A DNA stretch of 8,908 nucleotides from Veillonella sp. (GTDB lineage: Bacteria > Bacillota > Negativicutes > Veillonellales > Veillonellaceae). Location of the stretch: NCBI RefSeq assembly GCF_015058545.1, contig NZ_SVCB01000127.1, positions 1 to 8,908 of the forward strand. The letters run 5' to 3'. Under the pieces are notes generated by a model. The model ran no database searches, was not told where the DNA came from, and worked only from the letters and a program-made list of their open reading frames with translations. This document shows positions 1-5,810 of this stretch, in pieces. Every line of letters starts with the position of its first letter. Position 1 is the stretch's first letter. A program made the position numbers and the translations under genes.

Positions 1-738
1 CTTGAAGCAAAGCTTAAAGAAGTTTTGCAAATTGATGAAGTGATTATTACCAGTGGCGGTGGGGAAACCGACATGGAACGTAAAGAGTTAGGCTTCCAGG
101 CGGCGAAAGTGTTGCAAGGGGTATTGCATCCGGGCAGTGTCTTAGCTGTAAGTGGCGGCAGTACAATGGCCAATATGGCAGATGCTTTGCCGGCCAAGAA
201 ATGTCAGGCTACCATTATTCCGGCTCGCGGCGGAATCGGCGAACGGGTAGAATATCAAGCAAATGTGATTGCTTCGGTGATTGCCGAGAAAATCGGCAGT
301 ACCTACAAAATGTTACATCTACCTGATGGTTTGTCGCAAGACGCGTTGAGCATTTTGATGAATATGGAACCACAAATCAAAGAAGTGATGGAATTGGCTA
401 AGCAAACCGATATTTTAATCTTTGGCATCGGTGAAGCCTTGCACATGGCAGCACAGCGGCATATAACAGATGCACAACGCTCTACGTTGCGCGCTAAACG
501 TGCTGTTGGGGAAGCCTTGGGTTACTATTGTGACATTAGCGGCAACATTGTGTATACGACCAATAATGTAGGCATAGCCCTTACTGATATTGAGTCTATA
601 CCGCATGTAATCGCTGTAGCAGGTGGTGCCGGTAAAGCCAAAGCAATTATCGGGGTGATGAGAGCCTGTCGCAAAGGTACCCTTATTATTGATGAAAGTG
701 CAGCTGAATCAATAGCAGCGCTACTAAGTATTAGCTAG
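1..738 (+). CDS. cggR: Central glycolytic genes regulator CggR, 5'-truncated by the window edge
   Basis: Transcriptional repressor of the SorC/DeoR type that binds DNA upstream of the glycolytic cluster and is released by fructose-1,6-bisphosphate. Only the last 245 residues are visible; the frame is open from base 1, so the TTG at 25 is internal and the N-terminal winged-helix domain lies upstream. The visible part is the sugar-isomerase-like effector domain. It lines up from memory with Bacillus subtilis CggR from about residue 97: SGGST (visible residues 51-55) matches its phosphate-binding GGTT loop, PARGG (74-78) holds the arginine equivalent to Arg175, and QAN (86-88), FGIGEA and AVAGGAGKAKAI (lysine at 212) are also shared. 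It sits directly upstream of gapA, the classic arrangement. The operator and promoter upstream of cggR are outside the window. Family assignment is firm; effector binding is inferred from the conserved residues. Confidence 0.93.
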   Translation, partial: LEAKLKEVLQIDEVIITSGGGETDMERKELGFQAAKVLQGVLHPGSVLAVSGGSTMANMADALPAKKCQATIIPARGGIGERVEYQANVIASVIAEKIGSTYKMLHLPDGLSQDALSILMNMEPQIKEVMELAKQTDILIFGIGEALHMAAQRHITDAQRSTLRAKRAVGEALGYYCDISGNIVYTTNNVGIALTDIESIPHVIAVAGGAGKAKAIIGVMRACRKGTLIIDESAAESIAALLSIS

Positions 739-742
739 TCAT

Positions 743-796
743 AGTGTTTATGATTTATTATTAGTCATACATTGTTTTATTTAAATCGTAAACACT
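743..796 (+). promoter_or_regulatory. 15-bp inverted repeat / stem-loop in the cggR-gapA intergenic region
   Basis: Arms 743-757 and 782-796 pair over 15 positions with one G-T wobble (751/788) around a 24-nt AT-rich loop. No clear T-run follows, so it is not a good terminator. In B. subtilis the cggR-gapA transcript is cut near the end of cggR, and a stem-loop then protects the downstream gapA message; this element is in the right place for the same role. It could instead be a pair of facing protein sites, because the right arm contains a cre-like sequence. The structure is read from the sequence; the function is inferred. Confidence 0.6.
780..794 (+). promoter_or_regulatory. cre-like (CcpA/LacI-type) site upstream of gapA
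   Basis: TTTAAATCGTAAACA matches the 15-position catabolite-responsive pattern WTGNAANCGNWNNCW at every position but the third (T for G). It overlaps the right arm of the 743-796 inverted repeat and lies 54 bp before the gapA start. AT-rich DNA gives such hits by chance fairly often, and I cannot see whether this organism has CcpA. Confidence 0.35.
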
Positions 797-848
797 CACA
801 TTTTAAAACTGTTTAGGTATTAATTTTTACACTCTAGGAGGAACCATC

Positions 849-1856
849 ATGGCAGTTAAAATTGGTATTAATGGATTTGGTCGTATCGGTAAATGTGTAT
901 TTCGTGCAGCGCTTAATAACCCTGACGTAGAAGTAGTGGCTATTAATGACTTAGGCGATATTGAAGGTTCTGCTTTATTATTAAAATATGATTCCGTACA
1001 CGGTAACTTGCAAGAAGAAGTGACTGTTGACGGTGACTATATCGTGGTTGACGGCAAAAAAGTTCGTGTATTCCATGATCCTAATCCTGCTAATATTGAC
1101 TGGTCTTCTGAAGGCGTTGAAATTGTTGTAGAAGCAACCGGCCGTTTCCGCAAACGTGATGACGCAGCTCAGCATTTGGGCGGTTCTGTTAAGAAAGTTA
1201 TCATTTCCGCACCGGCTAAAGAAGAAGACATTACTATTGTAATGGGTGTTAACCAGGACAAATACGATCCTAAAAACCACCACATCATTTCCAATGCAAG
1301 TTGCACAACTAACTGCTTGGCTCCGTTTGCTAAAGTATTGAATGAAAAATTCGGTATCAAACGCGGCTTGATGACTACGGTTCACTCCTATACTAATGAC
1401 CAACGCATTTTGGATACACCGCACAGCGACCTTCGTCGTGCTCGCGCAGCTGCTTTATCCATTATTCCTACAACTACCGGCGCTGCTAAAGCGGTAGCTT
1501 TGGTATTACCTGAATTAAAGGGTAAATTAAACGGTTTTGCTCTTCGTGTGCCTACACCAAACGTTTCCATTACCGACTTGGTAGCTGAACTCAATGTAGA
1601 AACAACGAAAGAAGAAATCAATGCCGCATTACGTGAAGCAGCACAAGGTGAATTGAAAGGTATCTTAGGTGTTTCTGATTTACCGCTCGTATCTCACGAC
1701 TTCAACGGTGACCCACGCAGCTCCATCGTTGATGCTGATTTGACAATGACAATGGAAGGCAATATGGTAAAAGTGGTTTCCTGGTACGATAACGAATGGG
1801 GTTATTCCAACCGTGTCGTTGATTTAGCTAAATTCATTGCTGATCAAGGTTTATAA
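849..1856 (+). CDS. gapA: Glyceraldehyde-3-phosphate dehydrogenase (NAD-type, phosphorylating)
   Basis: Cytosolic enzyme that oxidises glyceraldehyde-3-phosphate to 1,3-bisphosphoglycerate with phosphate and NAD, and works in reverse in gluconeogenesis. The 335-residue length is normal. Visible motifs are the Rossmann loop GINGFGRIG (6-14), Asn33-Asp34 that reads the adenosine ribose of NAD, catalytic Cys152 in SNASCTTNC, His179 in TTVHSYTND, and RVPTPNVSITDL (233-244). At the second cofactor-discriminating position the sequence is DTPH (189-192), whereas classical NAD-specific enzymes have DLPH and photosynthetic or NADP-using enzymes have Ala-Ser; Asp34 and Pro191 still favour NAD. The start is set by AGGAGG at 836-841, seven bases before ATG. 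It follows cggR by 110 bp and ends just before a hairpin that may lower read-through into pgk. Confidence 0.98.
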   Translation: MAVKIGINGFGRIGKCVFRAALNNPDVEVVAINDLGDIEGSALLLKYDSVHGNLQEEVTVDGDYIVVDGKKVRVFHDPNPANIDWSSEGVEIVVEATGRFRKRDDAAQHLGGSVKKVIISAPAKEEDITIVMGVNQDKYDPKNHHIISNASCTTNCLAPFAKVLNEKFGIKRGLMTTVHSYTNDQRILDTPHSDLRRARAAALSIIPTTTGAAKAVALVLPELKGKLNGFALRVPTPNVSITDLVAELNVETTKEEINAALREAAQGELKGILGVSDLPLVSHDFNGDPRSSIVDADLTMTMEGNMVKVVSWYDNEWGYSNRVVDLAKFIADQGL

Positions 1857-1863
1857 TTTTTGC

Positions 1864-1892
1864 AGGGGACTATGCAGATAGTCCCCTCTTTT
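1864..1892 (+). terminator. Intrinsic terminator or attenuator after gapA
   Basis: AGGGGACTAT (1864-1873) pairs perfectly with ATAGTCCCCT (1878-1887) around a GCAG loop: a GC-rich 10-bp stem starting 8 bases after the gapA stop. The tail is CTTTTGCTT, only four consecutive T. Such a tail suggests partial termination, giving more gapA than pgk message, or a 3'-end stabiliser for a gapA mRNA. Confidence 0.8.
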
Positions 1893-1911
1893 GCTTGCCA
1901 TTTATAAGCTA

Positions 1912-1941
1912 ATGACGAGAGATAGGCTTATTTTTTATAAG
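1912..1941 (+). promoter_or_regulatory. Candidate promoter for pgk-tpiA
   Basis: ATGACG (1912-1917, 4/6 to TTGACA), an 18-bp spacer and TATAAG (1936-1941, 5/6 to TATAAT) lie between the gapA hairpin and the pgk start. A start point near 1948 would leave a leader of about 20 bases. A promoter here would make sense after a terminator, but the -35 is weak and the region also holds repeats. Confidence 0.3.
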
Positions 1942-1969
1942 CTGTATCGTTAACATATAGGAGGCCGTT

Positions 1970-3148
1970 ATGAAAAAAACAATTGAGTCCGTCGACGTAG
2001 CCCATAAACGTGTATTTGTGCGCGTAGATTTTAATGTACCTTTAAAAGATGGTGTCATTACTGACGATACGCGTATTCGTGCTACTTTACCGACTATTAA
2101 TTACTTAATCGGTAAAGGTGCCAAAGTTATTTTAGCGTCTCATTTGGGACGTCCGAAAGGCGAACGTAAGCCTGAATTTACGTTACAGCCATGCGCTGTT
2201 CGTCTCAGTGAACTATTGGGCAAACCGGTAGCATTTGCCGATGATTGTGTCGGTGAAGCCGCACATAAAGCGGTAGAAGCTATGCAGGATGGCGACGTTC
2301 TTTTGTTGGAAAACTTACGGTATCATAAAGAAGAAGAAAAGAATGGTGAAGATTTTGCCAAAGCATTGGCATCCCTTGCCGAAGTTGGTATCAATGATGC
2401 TTTCGGTGTATCTCATCGTGCTCATGCATCCGTAGAAGGGATTACTAAATTTTTACCAATGGCAGCGGGCTATTTATTGGAAAAAGAAATTAAATACGTC
2501 GGCGGTGCCGTGGAACATCCGGAACACCCGTTTGCAGCTATTATCGGCGGCGCTAAAGTAAGCGATAAAATTGAAGTTATTTCCAATTTATTGCCAAAAG
2601 TAGAAGTGCTTATCATTGGTGGCGGCATGGCCAATACCTTTATTGCCGCTAAAGGATATCCAACCGGCTCATCCTTAGTGGAAGCGGACAAAATCGAATT
2701 GGCAGGTCAACTTATTAAACAGGCTGCTGAAACAAATACGAATTTGCTATTGCCAACTGATTTTGTGGTAGCCGATGCATTCAGTAATGATGCTAATCAT
2801 AAAGTAGTTCCGGCCGACGGCATTGAAGAAGGCTGGATGGCCCTTGATATTGGTCCGGACACACAAAAAGCGTTTGCGGAAGTGTTAAAACCAATGAAGA
2901 TGATTGTTTGGAACGGACCTATGGGCGTTTTTGAAATGGATAATTTTGCAACCGGCACTAACGCGGTAGCTAAAGCCGTAGCTGAAGCTGACGCAACGAC
3001 TATTGTTGGTGGCGGTGACTCGGTGGCAGCCATTGAAAAGAGCGGTCTTGCCGATAAAATCTCTCATATTTCGACCGGTGGCGGTGCATCCTTGGAATAT
3101 TTAGAAGGGAAAGCCTTACCGGGTATCGTGGCATTAGCCGATAAATAA
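1970..3148 (+). CDS. pgk: Phosphoglycerate kinase
   Basis: Cytosolic two-domain kinase that transfers phosphate between 1,3-bisphosphoglycerate and ADP, the first ATP-yielding step of lower glycolysis. The 392 residues match the bacterial family length. In order: RVDFNVP (18-24), DTRIR (33-37) and SHLGRPKG (57-64) of the substrate domain; ENLRYHKEE (114-122); NDAFGVSHRAHAS (142-154), where most relatives read NDAFGTAHRAHAS but the key His-Arg is kept; GGAKVSDK (193-200) with the nucleotide-side lysine; NGPMGVFE (315-322); GGGDS (347-351); and the C-terminal STGGGASLE loop. AGGAGG at 1959-1964, five bases before ATG, fixes the start. It follows gapA across a 113-bp gap with a hairpin, and tpiA follows after only 9 bp, so pgk and tpiA are certainly cotranscribed. 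Confidence 0.98.
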   Translation: MKKTIESVDVAHKRVFVRVDFNVPLKDGVITDDTRIRATLPTINYLIGKGAKVILASHLGRPKGERKPEFTLQPCAVRLSELLGKPVAFADDCVGEAAHKAVEAMQDGDVLLLENLRYHKEEEKNGEDFAKALASLAEVGINDAFGVSHRAHASVEGITKFLPMAAGYLLEKEIKYVGGAVEHPEHPFAAIIGGAKVSDKIEVISNLLPKVEVLIIGGGMANTFIAAKGYPTGSSLVEADKIELAGQLIKQAAETNTNLLLPTDFVVADAFSNDANHKVVPADGIEEGWMALDIGPDTQKAFAEVLKPMKMIVWNGPMGVFEMDNFATGTNAVAKAVAEADATTIVGGGDSVAAIEKSGLADKISHISTGGGASLEYLEGKALPGIVALADK

Positions 3149-3157
3149 GGAGGAGCC

Positions 3158-3910
3158 ATGCGTAAACAAATTATTGCCGGCAATTGGAAGATGCATACTG
3201 ATTTAGCGGAAGCTACCATTTTAGTGGAAGGCATTAAAGCAGCTCTCGCTGAAGGTGAAGCGACTCGTGAAGTGGTGGTTTGTCCGCCGTTTACCGGTCT
3301 CAGCACGGTAGCTGATTTAATTGAAGATACGGATGTTCGCTTAGGCGCTCAGAATATGTATTTTGAGCCAAAAGGGGCGTTTACCGGTGAAGTTTCGCCA
3401 CTCATGCTTACCGATGTAGGTTGTCATTATGTAATTCTCGGTCACTCGGAACGTCGTGAGTATTTCGGTGAATCCGACGCTTTAATTAATCAGAAAATAA
3501 AAGCCGCTTTCCAATATGATTTAATCCCGATTTTATGTGTCGGCGAAAGTTTGGCACAGCGTGAAGCCAATGAGACACAGTCGTTTATTGACAGCCAATT
3601 GACGGCTGGCCTTGAAGGCTTAACGGCTGAACAAGTAAGTCAAATGGTAATTGCTTATGAACCGATTTGGGCTATTGGTACCGGTAAAACGGCAACTGCG
3701 GAACAGGCCGGGGAAGTATGTACAGCCATTCGTGCCAAAGTGGCCGCTTTATTCGATAAGGAAACAGCTGAAGCATTGCGTATCCAATACGGCGGCAGTG
3801 TTAAAGGCAGTAATGCTAAGGAAATTTTATCGCAGTCGGATATTGACGGTGCTTTAGTAGGCGGTGCATCCTTAAAAGCAGATGATTTCATGGCAATTAT
3901 TAAAGCCTAA
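3158..3910 (+). CDS. tpiA: Triosephosphate isomerase
   Basis: Cytosolic TIM-barrel dimer that interconverts dihydroxyacetone phosphate and glyceraldehyde-3-phosphate. All catalytic parts are visible in a 250-residue protein of normal length: Asn9 and Lys11 in AGNWKMH, His96 in ILGHSERR, the base Glu168 in AYEPIWAIGTGK with the mobile loop after it, YGGSV (211-215) and the phosphate-binding GALVGGASL (231-239). Its ribosome site AAGGAGG (3147-3153) overlaps the pgk stop codon and lies four bases from ATG, so translation is probably coupled to pgk. The last codons (Ile-Lys-Ala-stop) form the start of a 27-bp tandem repeat that runs into the spacer. Confidence 0.98.
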   Translation: MRKQIIAGNWKMHTDLAEATILVEGIKAALAEGEATREVVVCPPFTGLSTVADLIEDTDVRLGAQNMYFEPKGAFTGEVSPLMLTDVGCHYVILGHSERREYFGESDALINQKIKAAFQYDLIPILCVGESLAQREANETQSFIDSQLTAGLEGLTAEQVSQMVIAYEPIWAIGTGKTATAEQAGEVCTAIRAKVAALFDKETAEALRIQYGGSVKGSNAKEILSQSDIDGALVGGASLKADDFMAIIKA

Positions 3911-3977
3911 GATTGATTAATGCTTATTTAACTCTAAGGTTGATTAACGATTATTTAAGCCTAAGGTTGATTAATTT
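3897..3977 (+). repeat. Three tandem 27-bp repeats starting in the tpiA 3' end
   Basis: Copies occupy 3897-3923, 3924-3950 and 3951-3977, with a core near TTATTTAAGCCTAAGGTTGA. Copies 1/2, 2/3 and 1/3 agree at 21, 22 and 23 of 27 positions. The first copy contains the last three tpiA codons and the stop. Because 27 is a multiple of three, the TAA recurs in the tpiA frame at 3908, 3935 and 3962, followed each time by an in-frame TGA. It looks like stepwise duplication of the gene's own 3' terminus, followed by drift. Confidence 0.85.
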
Positions 3978-4005
3978 TTGACCATTTGAATTCATTTACT
4001 AAGTT

Positions 4006-4033
4006 TTTACGCATACTAGATAAAGATTATAAA
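4006..4033 (+). promoter_or_regulatory. Candidate promoter for gpmI
   Basis: TTTACG (4006-4011, 4/6) and TATAAA (4028-4033, 5/6) with a 16-bp spacer lie in the 209-bp tpiA-gpmI gap. I see no convincing terminator in this gap, so read-through from tpiA is also likely. The rest of the gap, after the tandem repeats, is AT-rich without other recognisable elements. Confidence 0.3.
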
Positions 4034-4119
4034 GTTATACTGTATAGTAAATAATAGACGGTAAAACTTATCATAGTTTAATTACGAATAATATATTTTG
4101 AATATAGAAAGGTTTGTGT

Positions 4120-5652
4120 ATGGCAAAATTAAAAGCTCCCGTGATGCTGACCATTTTAGACGGGTTCGGCATAGGGGATGTGAACGACCCTACCAATGCG
4201 GTCGTACAGGCTAAGCCTGAGAACTTTTTAAAATTATGGGAAACCTATCCACATACACAATTACAGGCATCGGGTCTCGCTGTAGGCTTACCGGAAGGCC
4301 AAATGGGTAATTCTGAAGTAGGTCATTTAAATATCGGGGCCGGTCGCATTGTGTATCAGGAATTGACGCGAATCACCAAAGATACAGAAGACGGAGCTTT
4401 TTTTGAAAAACCTGTTATTAAAGAATTATATGCACAGGCGAAAGCTCATCGTTTACAGATTATCGGTTTGGTATCCGACGGTGGTGTACACAGCTCCTTA
4501 GATCATATTAAAGCGATTATTAAAGGGGCTAAAGACGCAGGTGTTACTGAATTATACGTTCATGCTTTATTGGACGGCCGTGATGTACCGCCGCAAAGCG
4601 CACTTACCTATATAGAAGATTTAGAAGCTTATATGACTCAGCTCGGCCTTGGTAAAATCGCCACCATCGGCGGTCGTTATTACGGCATGGACCGCGATAA
4701 ACGTTGGGAACGTGTTGAAAAAGCCTACCAAGCTATTGTTGATGGTGTTGGTGTTACAGCTGATTCTGTTAAAGCGGCGATTGAAGCATCGTATGCCAAT
4801 GAGGTGGTGGATGAATTCGTAGTGCCTGTAGTATTGGATGCCAAAGGCGCTATTGAAGCTCATGATGCGGTGATTTTTGCCAACTTCAGACCGGACCGTG
4901 CTCGCCAGCTCACCAGAGCGTTGGTAGATCCTGAATTTACCGGCTTCAATCGAGTTAAAGGTTTGTTGCCGATTTATATGGCTACTATGACCAAGTATGA
5001 AGACGGTTTGCCTACTCATATTGTGTATGAAAAAGAACTGCTCACGAATACATTGGGGCAAGTATTAGCTGATGGCGGTTATACGCAGTTGCGTATTGCG
5101 GAAACCGAAAAATATGCGCATGTAACTTATTTCTTTAGTGGTGGCCAAGAAGATGTATTTGACGGTGAAGAACGTATTTTGGTGCCATCCCCTAAAGTGG
5201 CAACCTATGATTTACAGCCCGAAATGAGTGCTTACGAAGTAACCGATAAAGTAGTGGCTGCTATTGAAAGCGGCAAGTTCGATATGATTATTTTGAACTT
5301 TGCCAACCCTGATATGGTTGGACATACGGGCGTGTTGGAAGCTGCCGAAAAAGCAGTACAAACTGTGGATGCTTGCTTAGCACGTATCGTGGAAGCTATT
5401 AATAAAGTAAAGGGTCATTTATTGGTAACCGCCGATCATGGTAACTCGGAAATGATGGTTGACCATCGTACGGGAGCGCCGCATACGGCTCATACGACCA
5501 ATCCGGTACCGCTTATTTTAGTTAGTGAAACGCATAAAAATGACAGCCTTACCGAAGGTAAACTATGTGATTTAGCTCCGACAATGCTCGATTTGGGCGG
5601 TATTGCGCAACCGGCTGATATGACCGGTCACAGCTTATTGGTTAAAAAATAA
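4120..5652 (+). CDS. gpmI: 2,3-bisphosphoglycerate-independent phosphoglycerate mutase
   Basis: Cytosolic manganese-dependent mutase of the alkaline-phosphatase superfamily that interconverts 3- and 2-phosphoglycerate through a phosphoserine. The 510 residues are the usual length. Metal and catalytic residues are all present: Asp14 in LDGFG, nucleophile Ser65 in MGNSEVGH, His124 in GGVHS, Arg154 in LDGRD, Arg186 and Arg192 in GGRYYGMDRDKRW, RPDR (258-261), Lys331, Asp398 and His402 in NPDMVGHTG, Asp439-His440 in TADHGN and His458 in AHTTNPVP. I chose ATG 4120: AGAAAGG (4106-4112) lies seven bases upstream, whereas the in-frame TTG at 4114 is only one base from it. This ribosome site is weaker than those of gapA, pgk and eno. 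No cofactor-dependent mutase gene is seen in the window. Confidence 0.97.
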   Translation: MAKLKAPVMLTILDGFGIGDVNDPTNAVVQAKPENFLKLWETYPHTQLQASGLAVGLPEGQMGNSEVGHLNIGAGRIVYQELTRITKDTEDGAFFEKPVIKELYAQAKAHRLQIIGLVSDGGVHSSLDHIKAIIKGAKDAGVTELYVHALLDGRDVPPQSALTYIEDLEAYMTQLGLGKIATIGGRYYGMDRDKRWERVEKAYQAIVDGVGVTADSVKAAIEASYANEVVDEFVVPVVLDAKGAIEAHDAVIFANFRPDRARQLTRALVDPEFTGFNRVKGLLPIYMATMTKYEDGLPTHIVYEKELLTNTLGQVLADGGYTQLRIAETEKYAHVTYFFSGGQEDVFDGEERILVPSPKVATYDLQPEMSAYEVTDKVVAAIESGKFDMIILNFANPDMVGHTGVLEAAEKAVQTVDACLARIVEAINKVKGHLLVTADHGNSEMMVDHRTGAPHTAHTTNPVPLILVSETHKNDSLTEGKLCDLAPTMLDLGGIAQPADMTGHSLLVKK

Positions 5653-5719
5653 GAATTTGAATAGGTTGAGTCAATTTATACAAAGGGCTCACCGGTTTAA
5701 AATAAAACCATTAAATTTT

Positions 5720-5742
5720 TTGCAAACGGTTACATATAACCG
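5720..5742 (+). promoter_or_regulatory. cre/LacI-type operator with overlapping palindrome upstream of eno
   Basis: TTGCAAACGGTTACA (5720-5734) fits the catabolite-responsive pattern WTGNAANCGNWNNCW at all fixed positions. It overlaps a second dyad, CGGTTA-CATA-TAACCG (5727-5742, six perfect base pairs). Both cover the proposed eno -35 box. The pattern match is direct; binding by CcpA or another LacI-family protein is inference. Confidence 0.5.
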
Positions 5743-5757
5743 ATTTAAGTATATAAA
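5729..5757 (+). promoter_or_regulatory. Candidate promoter for eno
   Basis: GTTACA (5729-5734, 4/6), a 17-bp spacer and TATAAA (5752-5757, 5/6) sit about 55 bp before the eno start. The -35 lies inside the cre-like site and the palindrome, so a bound protein would be expected to alter initiation here. Direction of control cannot be told. Confidence 0.45.
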
Positions 5758-5778
5758 AGTATTTAAAAATATACTTTT
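5747..5778 (+). repeat. 10-bp tandem and inverted repeats in the eno leader
   Basis: AAGTATATAA (5747-5756) and AAGTATTTAA (5757-5766) are adjacent direct copies differing at one base. Each can pair with ATATACTTTT (5769-5778): 8 bp for 5747-5754 with 5769-5776, or 8 bp for 5755-5762 with 5771-5778. The pure A/T content lowers significance; the block may simply be the melting and start region of the eno promoter. Confidence 0.4.
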
Positions 5779-5810
5779 AAGAAGTGTTCTTTTCAAGGAG
5801 GTAACACATT

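Noticed and set aside
25..27. TTG as a start for cggR
   Set aside because: The frame is open to base 1 with CggR-like residues before it, and the DNA-binding domain would be missing; this is a window truncation, not a short gene.
739..848. CggR operator of the B. subtilis type (CGGGAC/TGTC repeats) before gapA
   Set aside because: No such motif is present in this gap; the known operator lies upstream of cggR, outside the window.
981..1424. 147-codon minus-strand ORF inside gapA (and a similar one of 146 codons inside gpmI at 4621-5061)
   Set aside because: Both are antisense shadows of strongly coding genes with full catalytic motifs on the plus strand; no ribosome site or family resemblance.
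3897..3977. CRISPR-like interpretation of the 27-bp repeats
   Set aside because: The copies abut with no spacers, diverge by 4 to 6 bases and include coding sequence; no cas genes are near.
4114..4119. TTG start for gpmI two codons upstream
   Set aside because: It would lie one base from the AGAAAGG ribosome site; ATG 4120 has proper spacing and the typical MAKLKAPV start.
5694..5721. GGTTT...AAACC hairpin followed by T6, as a gpmI terminator
   Set aside because: The stem is only 5 bp and mostly A-T, and the T-run starts six bases after it; too weak to call.
5691..5748. ACCGGTTTAA (5691-5700) and ACCGATTTAA (5739-5748) as a direct-repeat operator pair
   Set aside because: Nine of ten positions match, but the sequence is AT-rich, the 48-bp spacing is arbitrary and the second copy is part of the palindrome already described.
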